From positions 8,141-72,140 of the forward strand of contig CAZKCG010000022.1 of the NCBI GenBank assembly GCA_964551445.1: a stretch of DNA of 64,000 nt. Reading direction: 5' to 3'. The stretch comes from DAOPXV01 sp964551445 (GTDB taxonomy: Bacteria; Muiribacteriota; UBA9980). Positions within the stretch are counted from its first letter, which is position 1, and each line of letters begins with the position of its first letter. The translations under genes and the position numbers were made by a program. Shown one piece after another: positions 52,426-62,247 of the stretch. The notes under the pieces are model-generated. The model made no database searches. It had not been told where the DNA came from and was given only the letters and a program-made list of their open reading frames with translations.

Positions 52426-55400
52426 CTAATATTCGATGTTCGATTCGCCATAAACGTTATTGCCATAAACTTTAAGCAGGCACCTGAATGGAATGGACGC
52501 GACCCTGACGACCTTATAATAAACGCGCGGCTGTGAAGACGCCACGCAATCATATCTTTCAGGGAATCCGCCGTCGAAGGACGCCGATATGGAAGGAGCC
52601 GAGGCGAGATCGGTTTTGGATCTGACCGCGAAGACTATATAATTGGAAGACCCCGGAACGACGAAAGAACCCGTCTTGAAATTTGACGCTGCTTCTCCCG
52701 CGAGTTTTAAAACCTTGACGGGCGGCGAAACGGTCTTAACGTTAGACGCCGTAGAACTCGAAACCGTCAGCGTGCTGTTCTGGCTTTCGGTCGCGAAAAT
52801 AACAGCGTCGCCTGAAAACGTCTTGCGTCCCTGATCGGCCGGCGAGAAGGAATAAGGTTTCTGGATCGTGTACGGAAGCTCGGCGGCCGCGTCGCTTGAA
52901 GTAAAATATATTTTGTCGGCGGAATCGGTTTTTATATTGTCGTACGCGTCGTACAATACCGCTTCGATCTGGCGTATCGGCTGATACTGATTGACGCTCG
53001 CCGGAACGTTGTTCAAAAGGATCTTCGCCAAAGAGGCGGGCGTCCCGTAAGCGTTGAAATTGACCGGAGAACCCGGAAGCTGAACGGAATTAAGATCGTA
53101 CGCCTGTGCCCTGAACACGTACATGCCTGATCTGGTGCCAAGTTTCACGCTCGTAGTGGCGACGCCGTCGGCGTCGGTGAACCTGGAATTATTTCCTATC
53201 CCCGTATTCTGCGAACCGGCCGGAAAACTGACAGCCTGGAAAAGCACCTGCGCGTTTACAACGGGATTATTGAATTCATCGGTGATCTTGACGCCTATCA
53301 GCGTGGCTGATGTTTTTGCGACCTCGGAATAGATATCGCCTGAATTCATCGTTATTATCTTTTTGGGGCCGGACGCGTTGTAAGTGATCGCGGGCCGTTG
53401 AATGAATGTTGTTTTCGATTGTCCCTGGATAAGTTCGGCCGTGATCTCATAGACTCCCGCCCGCGTGTTTAAAAGAGTGAAATTATAAGACTTATCGGCG
53501 CCGATAAAAGTGGAGCTGGGCGTTATATCCGATAGTTCATAAGAGTTTTGAAGGACATTCCATAATTTAATGGAGAACGCGTCGCGGTCAAGATCTTCTA
53601 TCATGGTCCCGTTCGAACCTTTCGGAGAAAGCTTTATGCTCACTGCCGTTCCTGCAGCTATGCTAAGGGCGCCCGCCTCCAGGTTGGATCTTTGCGCATC
53701 CATTGAATTAACGGAAAAAGGAAGTTCGAGAGTGTCTTTTTTATCGTTGGTCTGCACCTTCTGCCCGTTTATGAAGACGCTGACCTGTTTCGCGCCCGCC
53801 CTCTTCGACTTAACCGAGAAGGAAGTTATGCCGAGCGCGTCGGAATTAGCCGCCGGCGGTGTCACGAATGTGTAAAGCGGGTCGTCGTCGATGCTTATCG
53901 AAACGCTCGCCGGCGTTATACCGGCGACGGGATTTAAATTGGTGTCGCGGACCTGTATGTCGACGGTAAATTTATCTGAATTATTAGCCAGCACGCTGGA
54001 CGGGGGATTTAGAACGTAGAACATGGATTTTGACGCGTTGAAAGGCCCGCTCACGAACGTGGCGTCGGGAACGTTTTTCAGCTCGACGCCGCGGGCGTTT
54101 ACGGCCAATTTATAAACTCCGCTTTTGGTGGCTTTTAGCGATGCCCTGAAATAACCGTCATTATCGGTATAAGGTGAAAGCGCGGTTATGCTCTGCATGG
54201 CCGGCGTAGAAGACACTATCACCCTGGAATTATTCACGGCGTTGCCGTAAGAATCGAGACATCTCACGACGAGTTCGGCCTGCTGATTGCCGTCGGCAAG
54301 GCTGTTATTGCCCGAAAGCGAAGAAGTGCTGGTGTCTGGGCTTACGACGCCGGTGGACGCCACGGCGTAAAATTTCAGAGGGCTTCCGATCAGGCCGGCC
54401 GATGCGGCTTCGATCTCATAAGTGCCGACCTTGGAGCCGAGTTTGAAGTAGCATCTGACCTGCCCGCCGCCGTCGCTTTTTGAATTCGTCGGATCGGTGC
54501 GCGATATCGCGTGGCCCGCGGACCCGGCCGGCGTTGTTTTTATAGTGTAGGTAACGGCGATATTATTCACGGCGTTTCCATACGAATCGGTTATCTGAGC
54601 TGAAAAAGGCGAAGACAACTCGGTACCGGCGTCCCCGTTCAACACGGTGGAATAACTTCCGTTGACTATTTTCGCCGCGGGAGCCGGCCCTACGCTCACC
54701 GTGAAACGGGCGGGGCTGCCTGAAACGCTGTAATTCCCGGCAACGGCGGCCCATACTTCCTCTTCTCCGGCCGTTTTTCCGGCGAGATATCCAACGGCCG
54801 CTTCGCCGTCGCTGTTGGTATATACCGATTCGGTATCCAGCGTTCCGTTGCCATGGTAAACATAAAACGACACGATGCAATTTTCCACGCGGTTGCCTGA
54901 AGCGTCCTGGACCCTCACTTTAAAATTCGAGGCCAGACGAAGGCCGGCCGTAGCGCTCTGCGCGTCGCCTGAAACCTTGCTCAATATTCCGGGCGTTCCG
55001 GCGATCGCGTTAAGAACGAATTCAGCCGGGGCCACGGGCGGATCCGCGGCTACGGAAGCCGTGACCTTGTATGCCCCTACTTTGTCGCCTAACTTTAAAA
55101 CGGATGTTCTGGCGTATCCGGTCTGATCGGTTATAGTATCCGTCTGGCTCAGAATAACGTCTGATGCGCCTTCAGGTTTTCCATCCGCGCCCTGTTTCTG
55201 GGCAAAATGAACGATAACGTTCTCGAGAGTGTTGTTCGCGGCGTCGTAAACGTTAACCGCGATAGGATTGTTAAGCGGCATGTTTATGGAGCCGTTCTGC
55301 GCATCCCCGCCGGCGATGCGTATGACCGAAGGCGGCCCGCCCTTCGCCTCGAGATTGAAGAGCACGGGCGAACCGTTGGCGCCGGCGAGCTCCGCCGAGA

Positions 55401-58400
55401 CCTTATAGTAACCTATCTTATTTCCGAAAAACACCTTCGTGCCGGCGTAACCGTTGGCGTCGGTCAGAGGGTTCGGGTCGGTCAGAGAATAACCGACAGA
55501 ACCGGAAGGCCAGAAAGAAAAATTAAAAGTTACCCTCTGGCCGGGAACGCCGTTGTCGAACGCGTCCCTGAGCTGTACCCTGATACTCTGCGGAAGCTGC
55601 TGGCCTACTATGCCGATCTGGTTGTTGCCGGAAACGTAGACCATTTTATCGTATGGGCCGGGAACGAACTGAAGGAGCGGCTGCTGAACCAGAGTTAATC
55701 CGTTCACGGTGACCGTGACCTTCTTTTGTTCCGCGAGGGTCGAAGTTATAAGAATGCTTGTTTTTCCATCAACATCAGTAGGATTCGGGGCTGCCGGCGG
55801 AATAGTTTGTCCCGCGGCGTTTTTAACCGTATTACTCATACCGGATACGCCAACCGTTGGAACGGCGCCGGATATCGGCTGGCCCGAAAGGTTTTTTATC
55901 GTTATAAGTATTATGGCGGTAACCTGGCCGTTGGCTATAAAAACGGCGTCAGATCCTACGACCTCTACCTTCGAAAGCGTCGGGCTTATAACCGGCGTGG
56001 TGAAAGAGAAATTTATCGCCTGGTTCAAAGTGATGTTGCCTTCGGTAACGGCCGAAACGGAAACGTTATTAGCCGGCTGCGTCGATTTAATTATAAATCT
56101 TGCATTTCCACCAGCGTCCGTAAGAATGCTGGCCGGATTAATTATTACGCCGGCGGCCGGTTCCGGTTTAAGCGAAACGGTTTTCTGCGAAACGGGATTT
56201 TGATTGGCGTCGCGAAGATTGACGAGTACTTCAGCGCTGTCGTTTCCATCGGCGATAAGCTGCGTTCTGGTCGCCGTCATAACTGAAAGCGAAGGCGAAG
56301 CCGTTCCGGACTTGAATTCTATCGGAAGCGGATTCCCGAGCGTTTTTTTAGCAAAGCCCGTTTTCTGGGCTTCGACGGTTATGTTCCTGATGCCCGACTG
56401 CGAGGTCTTTATTATGAAAAGGACCTTTCCCGAGGAATTCGTCTTCGAAGGAGAAACCGGCGAAAAAATATCTATGCCGGCGTACTGGTTTTTGTCGGAT
56501 TTTATATAAACGTCGCAATTGGCGATGGCGTTAAACGAAGCGTCGAAGATGGTTATCTCGACCCCGGCGGTGTCGTTCCCATCAGCTATGAACGGCTGTT
56601 CGTTAGAATTTTTAAGCACGACGGTCGAATTAACTTCCGAAATATCACCGATATTGACGGCGGAGCCTATATCGACGGCCGAGGCAGATGAACGGGCGTT
56701 ATTTGCGGAGGCGTCAGTTATATGGTTGTTTGCGATCGTCGCCGAAATATTTATGCCTGAAGGCGACCCCGAAACAAGAGTTGAAGAATTAAATACGCCG
56801 GCCGGCGTTATTCTGGAACCCGAGCCTAAATTGATCCATAATTCGGCGGCCTGCGTCCCCGCGGAAAAAGAAGCGGCGGTCCCGAGCGTATCGCCGGCGA
56901 CCGGAAGCGTGAAATCTGACGCGGCGGGTCCCGGAACGAGTATGGGTTTATCGAAAACAACTGAAAGGCGGTCGCCGGTGTCGGTGACGCCGTTGGAATT
57001 CATATCCTGCCATGCGACCGTCACTATCTGAGGGCCCGTGCCGGGCGTAACGCCTCCGCCTCCGGCGATATCGATCGGCGACCCTGCGGCGACGGCATTA
57101 TTCGAACTTGCGTCCATTATATGCCCCGCGGTTATCGAACCGGAAATGTTAATGCCTGAAGGCGAACCGGATGTAAGTGACGCCGCGCTGAAAGTCCCGG
57201 CGGGAGTTATTTTAGTTCCTGCGCCAAGCGTTATGGCGAGCTGGACGGCGTTCGTTCCCATCGCGAATGACGCGCCGCTTCCGAAAGAATCGCCGGTGAC
57301 CGCAAGCGTGAAATCTGACGCGGCGACCGACGAAATAATTATGGATTTCTCGAAAGTCACGGCGACCCTGTCGCCGGAATCAGCTATGCCGTTTGAGTTT
57401 ACGTCCTGCCACTCGGCCGAGACCGGCACCGGCCCGCTGGCCGGACCGCCTGAAACGGTGGCATTAAAGGTCACGGTAACCGCCGCGAGCCCTGAACCCG
57501 CAACCGTGGCCGTGGCGGTCACGGTAACCGCTCCGGCTGTGGCGCCGGCCCTGAGAGTTATCTGCGCGTTGCCGGCCGCGTCGGTCTGGACCGGCTGCGC
57601 CTCGATTATCGTAGCGCTTCCAGACGCGACCGTAAAGGTTACGGGACCGTTCGTCACGCCGCCTGATGATTCCGCGAGATTTATTTTAAGGGGCAGGGCG
57701 AACATCGTATTAACCGCGGCCGCCTGGCCGTCGCCTGAAACTTTGGTCATTTTAGGTTTGACCACGACGTCGGCGGTTATGCCGATCGATGCTCCCGTTC
57801 CGGTTTTAACTATATTGTTGATGCCGATATAAGAATTGGCAGAACCCGGCGGCCATGTTTTCGAAGAAGGGCTGGAGGTGTTGTGAAATTTATTATTGAC
57901 CCCCGCCGGAAACGGATCGTTCGACAAGCCGCGAATATTCGAGGAAGGCTTCACGATAAGATGATTTCCGCCGTTGGCGACCATAAGCTCGATAAGCCTG
58001 GCCATTTTAACGTCTCCGTCCGGAGTTCCGGCCGGAGCGTCGTTGGGCGTGGTAGATGCGCTTTTTGAATTGTCGACATGAAAGATGAGAAGGCCTTCGC
58101 CCGGAAGGCCGGAGTCCCATAATCCGGTCAGCCCTCTTTTTTCGGCCAGAAAATAATCGTTTCCGGAAGCCGCGCCGCCCTTTTCAAAGCGGTAAACTTT
58201 TCCGGATTCGAAACTCAGCGAATCCTGGTTGTCCGTGATATTAGTAACGGTAGCCCATTGCAGGCTCACACGACACCACGGATCGACAAAAGCGGGTTTA
58301 GTGCCCGCGGGCGAACCGTTATAGCCGCCGGCTGCCATGATCGACCAGTATCCCATGCCGCCCTCGGTGGCGTCGGTAGTGTCGTACAGGTCCGGAAGCC

Positions 58401-59151
58401 CTAACTGATGGCCGAACTCGTGGCATATTATGCCCAGAGAACTGGTGGTGCCGTGTTCCATTTCGGGAACTATCGTGGCGCCATTGACGCTGACTCCGTC
58501 ATTAGTAGACGCGAGCGTCGGAGTCCTCCAGTAGTACATGCTCCATATTTCGCTGCCGCCGCCTGCGATACCGCTTGTTTCATCTCCGTATCCGGCGTGA
58601 ATGACCATTACGCACTGATAATTCGCGAAATTAACGTTCGCATCGGCGGCCGCGACCGCGTCAATGATAAGATTGGCCGCGTCATCAGGAGTTCCGTAAT
58701 AAGACTCCGTGTGATTGAGCGTATAAGGCGTAGGTATCGGGTTCATCGTCTGAAAGGTGAATTCCGGAGTAATATTCAATTTGCCGCCGGACTGATCGGC
58801 GAAATATTGTTTCAGATTATTGGCGAGGGTCTGAAGGGCGGCCTGATTTGCCGGGTTGAACTGTTTATCGGTGAACTGGACCGGAATAAGAAGCAGTTTG
58901 ACCGCGGTGTTGGTCTTTAAATAGTCCTGAAGTTTTGTCGGCCCCACCGCTTCACCCGGAGCGAAAAAACCTTTTCTCGCCGGTGAAAGCATGCTTCCCA
59001 AACCTGACGGATCCGGCTTTTTAATGTGAGCCGGAAGTTTCTGGCCCGCGAAAAATGGCGGGGCCACGGCAAAAACAGGGCCGGCCGCAATGGATGTAAA
59101 AAATGATAAAAGAGTGAGAAAAAAGATTAAAAAACGCATTGTTCTCAACAT
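52426..59151 (-). CDS. Giant secreted M6-type metalloprotease with many Ig-like (Big) domains
   Basis: This is a 2241-residue protein. It has a signal peptide (FLIFFLTLLSFFTSIAAG) and then a protease domain to about residue 450, with the zinc site HEFGHQLGLPDLYD (residues 244-257; HExxHxxGxxD) of M6/immune-inhibitor-A-like peptidases. The remaining ~1800 residues are tandem bacterial Ig-like modules, about 13 of Big_1/invasin type (typical phrases: LIADGNDSAEVLVNLRDANQ, DSYGNAVNN). Two internal ~120-residue copies of another type carry WQDVNSNGIADSGDR and WQDMNSNGVTDTGDR. No sortase or PEP-CTERM tail is seen. I place the start at ATG 59151, seven bases after GAGG. A consensus promoter is at 59213-59241. 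Confidence 0.88.
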   Translation of the reverse strand: MLRTMRFLIFFLTLLSFFTSIAAGPVFAVAPPFFAGQKLPAHIKKPDPSGLGSMLSPARKGFFAPGEAVGPTKLQDYLKTNTAVKLLLIPVQFTDKQFNPANQAALQTLANNLKQYFADQSGGKLNITPEFTFQTMNPIPTPYTLNHTESYYGTPDDAANLIIDAVAAADANVNFANYQCVMVIHAGYGDETSGIAGGGSEIWSMYYWRTPTLASTNDGVSVNGATIVPEMEHGTTSSLGIICHEFGHQLGLPDLYDTTDATEGGMGYWSIMAAGGYNGSPAGTKPAFVDPWCRVSLQWATVTNITDNQDSLSFESGKVYRFEKGGAASGNDYFLAEKRGLTGLWDSGLPGEGLLIFHVDNSKSASTTPNDAPAGTPDGDVKMARLIELMVANGGNHLIVKPSSNIRGLSNDPFPAGVNNKFHNTSSPSSKTWPPGSANSYIGINNIVKTGTGASIGITADVVVKPKMTKVSGDGQAAAVNTMFALPLKINLAESSGGVTNGPVTFTVASGSATIIEAQPVQTDAAGNAQITLRAGATAGAVTVTATATVAGSGLAAVTVTFNATVSGGPASGPVPVSAEWQDVNSNGIADSGDRVAVTFEKSIIISSVAASDFTLAVTGDSFGSGASFAMGTNAVQLAITLGAGTKITPAGTFSAASLTSGSPSGINISGSITAGHIMDASSNNAVAAGSPIDIAGGGGVTPGTGPQIVTVAWQDMNSNGVTDTGDRLSVVFDKPILVPGPAASDFTLPVAGDTLGTAASFSAGTQAAELWINLGSGSRITPAGVFNSSTLVSGSPSGINISATIANNHITDASANNARSSASAVDIGSAVNIGDISEVNSTVVLKNSNEQPFIADGNDTAGVEITIFDASFNAIANCDVYIKSDKNQYAGIDIFSPVSPSKTNSSGKVLFIIKTSQSGIRNITVEAQKTGFAKKTLGNPLPIEFKSGTASPSLSVMTATRTQLIADGNDSAEVLVNLRDANQNPVSQKTVSLKPEPAAGVIINPASILTDAGGNARFIIKSTQPANNVSVSAVTEGNITLNQAINFSFTTPVISPTLSKVEVVGSDAVFIANGQVTAIILITIKNLSGQPISGAVPTVGVSGMSNTVKNAAGQTIPPAAPNPTDVDGKTSILITSTLAEQKKVTVTVNGLTLVQQPLLQFVPGPYDKMVYVSGNNQIGIVGQQLPQSIRVQLRDAFDNGVPGQRVTFNFSFWPSGSVGYSLTDPNPLTDANGYAGTKVFFGNKIGYYKVSAELAGANGSPVLFNLEAKGGPPSVIRIAGGDAQNGSINMPLNNPIAVNVYDAANNTLENVIVHFAQKQGADGKPEGASDVILSQTDTITDQTGYARTSVLKLGDKVGAYKVTASVAADPPVAPAEFVLNAIAGTPGILSKVSGDAQSATAGLRLASNFKVRVQDASGNRVENCIVSFYVYHGNGTLDTESVYTNSDGEAAVGYLAGKTAGEEEVWAAVAGNYSVSGSPARFTVSVGPAPAAKIVNGSYSTVLNGDAGTELSSPFSAQITDSYGNAVNNIAVTYTIKTTPAGSAGHAISRTDPTNSKSDGGGQVRCYFKLGSKVGTYEIEAASAGLIGSPLKFYAVASTGVVSPDTSTSSLSGNNSLADGNQQAELVVRCLDSYGNAVNNSRVIVSSTPAMQSITALSPYTDNDGYFRASLKATKSGVYKLAVNARGVELKNVPDATFVSGPFNASKSMFYVLNPPSSVLANNSDKFTVDIQVRDTNLNPVAGITPASVSISIDDDPLYTFVTPPAANSDALGITSFSVKSKRAGAKQVSVFINGQKVQTNDKKDTLELPFSVNSMDAQRSNLEAGALSIAAGTAVSIKLSPKGSNGTMIEDLDRDAFSIKLWNVLQNSYELSDITPSSTFIGADKSYNFTLLNTRAGVYEITAELIQGQSKTTFIQRPAITYNASGPKKIITMNSGDIYSEVAKTSATLIGVKITDEFNNPVVNAQVLFQAVSFPAGSQNTGIGNNSRFTDADGVATTSVKLGTRSGMYVFRAQAYDLNSVQLPGSPVNFNAYGTPASLAKILLNNVPASVNQYQPIRQIEAVLYDAYDNIKTDSADKIYFTSSDAAAELPYTIQKPYSFSPADQGRKTFSGDAVIFATESQNSTLTVSSSTASNVKTVSPPVKVLKLAGEAASNFKTGSFVVPGSSNYIVFAVRSKTDLASAPSISASFDGGFPERYDCVASSQPRVYYKVVRVASIPFRCLLKVYGNNVYGESNIEY
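56690..57420 (-). repeat. Tandem duplicated ~120-codon module inside the M6 protease gene
   Basis: Two adjacent coding copies carry the same ordered motifs: WQD-x-NSNG, D-x-GDR, VFxK, ASDFTL, GTNA/GTQAxEL, ITPAG, SGSPSGINIS and HI-x-DAS. Divergence between them is visible in the DNA, so the duplication is not very recent. Confidence 0.7.
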
Positions 59152-59212
59152 AAGCAAACCTCACTTGTAAGCATTTATTTTAATAATATATTAACGCAGT
59201 AAATGTCGTTAT

Positions 59213-59241
59213 ATTATATCAGAAATAAGGTTTTATGTCAA
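59213..59241 (-). promoter_or_regulatory. Consensus sigma-70 promoter of the M6 protease operon
   Basis: On the minus strand: -35 TTGACA (59236-59241), 17-bp spacer, -10 TATAAT (59213-59218), a perfect consensus match. The leader is about 55 nt. This predicts strong expression. Confidence 0.85.
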
Positions 59242-59262
59242 AAACAAAAGTGAGGCCGTATG

Positions 59263-60270
59263 TTATATTTTAATGAGAACGCGGTGCTCGATAAGAAATG
59301 CGGCAAGCATGACAATAAAAGCTATAAAAAGAGGAAAGTGGGCCTTTTCAGAATAAAGAGTGAGTTTCGAGGTTATTATCTCGCTTTTTTCAAGCTTGTT
59401 GATGACCTCGTATATCTCCTTGAGTTTTTTCTCGTCGGTCGCGCGGAAATATCGGCCTTCAGTGAGTTCGGCTATCTCCTGCAGAAGTTTTTCATCGATC
59501 TTGGGTATCGCCAGCGTTCCGTCGGGGTTTCTAACGTAAAGTTTTCTGCCGCCCTGCATCACGGGTATCGGCGCGCCGTCCTTTGAACCTATGCCTATCG
59601 TGTATATTTTAATGCCTCGTTCACGGGCGATCTTCGCGGCCAGCATCGGTTCGACGTTGCCGGTGTTATTCTCGCCGTCCGTTAAAAGTATTATGACCCT
59701 GGATTTCGATTTTTCATCCTTGAACTTATAAACGCAATTGGATATCGCGTCGCCGATAGCGGTTCCGTCAATAGGCATCTCTCCGACCTTGACCTTTGAA
59801 AGATAGTCGATTATTATGCCGATGTCGATCGTAAGCGGCGAAAGCGTCATGGATCTTCCTGCGAAAATAACCATGCCAAGGCGGTGATCGGTCATTTTTT
59901 TTATGAATTCAGAAGTAAGTTCCCGGGCAGCGGTTATCCTGTCGGGTTTGAGGTCCTCGGCCGACATGGACCCTGAAACGTCGAGGGCGATAAATATATC
60001 AATGCCCTGCCGCTTAACGTCCTCTTTTTCCTCGCCGAACTGCGGCCTGGCGAGCGCGGTCACCAGAAGGCACAGAGCGAAAGTCTTTAATATCACCGGT
60101 AAAGCGCTCAGCCAGTTCTTATAAGTGCGGGCGTGCACCGATCTCAATATTGAAAAATTCGCGTACCCGATACCGGTCCTGCGGCTCGAATCGGTCAGCA
60201 TCCTGTAGACGATCATGACGAATGGAACGATGAGCAGTATGAACATTTCTGGATAACGGAAAGTCATCAT
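59263..60270 (-). CDS. batA: BatA-like VWA-domain membrane protein
   Basis: This is a 335-residue protein. Two N-terminal membrane segments (MFILLIVPFVMIVYRML and VILKTFALCLLVTALA) are followed by ARPQFG, then a VWA domain with intact MIDAS (DVSGSMS, DGTAIGDA, LLTDGENN) and a C-terminal membrane helix. This is the layout of BatA/BatB 'aerotolerance' proteins. It is the last gene of the moxR operon and overlaps the preceding gene by 4 bp. Confidence 0.92.
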   Translation of the reverse strand: MMTFRYPEMFILLIVPFVMIVYRMLTDSSRRTGIGYANFSILRSVHARTYKNWLSALPVILKTFALCLLVTALARPQFGEEKEDVKRQGIDIFIALDVSGSMSAEDLKPDRITAARELTSEFIKKMTDHRLGMVIFAGRSMTLSPLTIDIGIIIDYLSKVKVGEMPIDGTAIGDAISNCVYKFKDEKSKSRVIILLTDGENNTGNVEPMLAAKIARERGIKIYTIGIGSKDGAPIPVMQGGRKLYVRNPDGTLAIPKIDEKLLQEIAELTEGRYFRATDEKKLKEIYEVINKLEKSEIITSKLTLYSEKAHFPLFIAFIVMLAAFLIEHRVLIKI

Positions 60271-60932
60271 CTGAAATTCACATCCCGGCTCTTTTTAACC
60301 GCTTCCACGCACTTTTCAAGGATCGCGAGCGCGTCGGTTTCGGAAGGCGCGGCTTTCGCGAATTTTACCAGATCGCATTCGGAAAGTATATCGTCAAAAC
60401 GGTTAATGAACTGTTCCGATACTTTTTTCAGCCTGAGTTTAGACATTATTTCGCAGGCGTCCGAATCCACGCAGTTGAAATCAAGCGAAGCCCCTATATA
60501 AACGCGGCATATCCAGGACAAGCGCATATACCATGGCTTGAATTCGCGCCGGGAAAGCAGGCCTGATCCTGAAAGCGCCGCAAGCTCCGCGAGCGCGGTT
60601 ATATGCGGCGGAATTTTGGGTTCCGGCGGGGCCGCGGCCTCTTTTTCTTCAGCAACCTTTTTTGAAAGTCTCAGATAAAGAGCCCATAATAAGATCAAAG
60701 CGGCGAATGCAAGCAGCGCCTGCGGCGCATGAGATCTTTTTTCAATATTTTGCGTCATGGGGTCGGCGATATCGCGGATATCCGCCTCTACCGTCCGGAC
60801 GGACGAAACTTCCGCCGCCGCAGTCGCGAAAGCAGGATGAGGCAGGCAGGCAAAAAACGCGCAGGCCGATATCAGAAGCGCCGCCGAAAGAATATTCAAT
60901 TTAAATGACATTTTACGCATCTTTTTATTCAA
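60267..60932 (-). CDS. Small Bat-operon membrane protein (DUF4381-like)
   Basis: This is a 221-residue protein with a signal peptide, a short outer segment, and a membrane helix (ALLAFAALILLWALYL). The cytoplasmic domain has ITALAELAALSGSGLLSRRE, WYMRLSWICRVYIGASLDF and DLVKFAKAAPSETDALAILE. These match the pattern of DUF4381-like proteins that sit between DUF58 and BatA genes. The start is TTG 60932, with ATG codons at codons 5 and 8 as alternatives. It is probably an inner-membrane component of the Bat complex. Confidence 0.7.
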   Translation of the reverse strand: MNKKMRKMSFKLNILSAALLISACAFFACLPHPAFATAAAEVSSVRTVEADIRDIADPMTQNIEKRSHAPQALLAFAALILLWALYLRLSKKVAEEKEAAAPPEPKIPPHITALAELAALSGSGLLSRREFKPWYMRLSWICRVYIGASLDFNCVDSDACEIMSKLRLKKVSEQFINRFDDILSECDLVKFAKAAPSETDALAILEKCVEAVKKSRDVNFR

Positions 60933-60958
60933 AATTCCAGAAAGTTCATCTATCAGAG

Positions 60959-62227
60959 CTATTTTACCGATACTTCGCCGGTCGCCGCGGCCGCCTCTTT
61001 GAAGGCTTCCTCATAGAGCACGACGCTCATTCCGCCGAAATTCTTCAGTATGTAATTCTGGATCTCTTCCTCTCTTTTTTTCGCCAGAAGATTCCGGCTT
61101 ATGGCGTCCTTTACGGCCTCGAAAGGATATGATTCGCCTTTTATATAATGTTCGCGGCGGAATACGAGAAAAGAATCACTGCCGGGCTTTCTGACGTATT
61201 TTTTCAATATGTCGCCGTTATTGGCAAGCGCTATCTCCGAAGTAACGGCCGTCAGATCGGCGCCGACCTCGGCCGAGATCTCCATGATACCGCCCGCTGC
61301 GGTCTGTTTCGGCGAACGCGATGAAAAAGCTTGAGCCCCCGCTGCTCCGGAAGTTATGGCCACGGCTTCCGTCTCGCCGGGCACTTCTATATATGAAAGC
61401 TTTATGCTGTCCGGTTTTCTCATTTCCTCACGGTGAGCGTCGTAATATAGCCGCGTAGACATTTCATCGACTGCGACCTTCGAGATGACCTCGGTTTCAA
61501 GAAGTTTCTGTATCATCAGCTGCGTCCTTGCCGCGTCGATCTTTTTCAGGACCTCCGCGTCGATGTCTATCCGCTTCATCGCGGCGATCCTTTTCAAAAC
61601 TTCCTGCGCCACGACCTCCTTGAGTACCCTTATCTTATCGTCCTTTTTTTCGAAATTGAACGAAACGCCGCGCGCGCTCAATTCATCCGCGTATCTTGCG
61701 AAATCGGACATGGTCATTTTTTCGTCCCCGATCTTAGCCACCACGACGCTGTTTTCAGCGGTAGACGGGGCCGGTCTGGCGGGGACCGAATTCTTTTCCC
61801 GGCCGTCGAGGCCCGCCATGTCCGTCATAGCCTCCAGGCGGCGGCCCAGGCGTTCCTTGCATTCGATTATCCTGCGCCCGGCGTCGCCGGCGAATTTAGT
61901 CGCCGGGTATTCATGCAGAAGCCTCATATATGCGGCCATCGCTTTTTCGATATCGCCAACGCCGTCAAGATACATATTGGCAAGATAAAGCAATGTCGCC
62001 TCACGCTCTTCCGGCCTGACCAGGTTCTCGGAAAGATGCCTCTCTAAAAAAGACGCGGCCTCCCTGTGCAGCTTCTGGGCGGCGAGGGTTCCGGCGAATT
62101 TTCTGGCATCGGTAGCTTTCGCCTCGTAGCCCGAGGAAAGTTTTCTGGATTCCATGAGATTGAAAAAACTCAATATCAAAGTAAGCGCCGCTATAACGGC
62201 GACGGCGTTCAAAGTTCCATTCTTCAA
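60959..62227 (-). CDS. Membrane-anchored TPR/SurA-PpiC-like chaperone
   Basis: This is a 422-residue protein. It has an N-terminal anchor (NAVAVIAALTLILSFFNLM), then TPR helices (residues ~40-125), then a SurA-N/PpiC-like region: VVVAKIGDEKMTMSDFARYA, VLKEVVAQEVLKRIAAMKRI, KLSYIEVP and a C-terminal HYIKGESYPFEAVKDAIS. The central parvulin core looks degenerate, so it may be a chaperone without isomerase activity. The frame is open to 62380, but that would overlap the DUF58 gene by 133 bp. TTG 62227 has GGAGG (62236-62240) eight bases upstream and gives a proper anchor, so I use it. Confidence 0.75.
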   Translation of the reverse strand: MKNGTLNAVAVIAALTLILSFFNLMESRKLSSGYEAKATDARKFAGTLAAQKLHREAASFLERHLSENLVRPEEREATLLYLANMYLDGVGDIEKAMAAYMRLLHEYPATKFAGDAGRRIIECKERLGRRLEAMTDMAGLDGREKNSVPARPAPSTAENSVVVAKIGDEKMTMSDFARYADELSARGVSFNFEKKDDKIRVLKEVVAQEVLKRIAAMKRIDIDAEVLKKIDAARTQLMIQKLLETEVISKVAVDEMSTRLYYDAHREEMRKPDSIKLSYIEVPGETEAVAITSGAAGAQAFSSRSPKQTAAGGIMEISAEVGADLTAVTSEIALANNGDILKKYVRKPGSDSFLVFRREHYIKGESYPFEAVKDAISRNLLAKKREEEIQNYILKNFGGMSVVLYEEAFKEAAAATGEVSVK

Positions 62228-62247
62228 AAAAAGCACCTCCGAAAATA

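Noticed and set aside
57038..57832. Plus-strand open frame of 264 codons (and 163-170 codon frames nearby)
   Set aside because: It lies wholly opposite the M6 protease gene; composition is an antisense echo of the repetitive Ig-like modules, and no ribosome-binding site or recognisable protein is seen.
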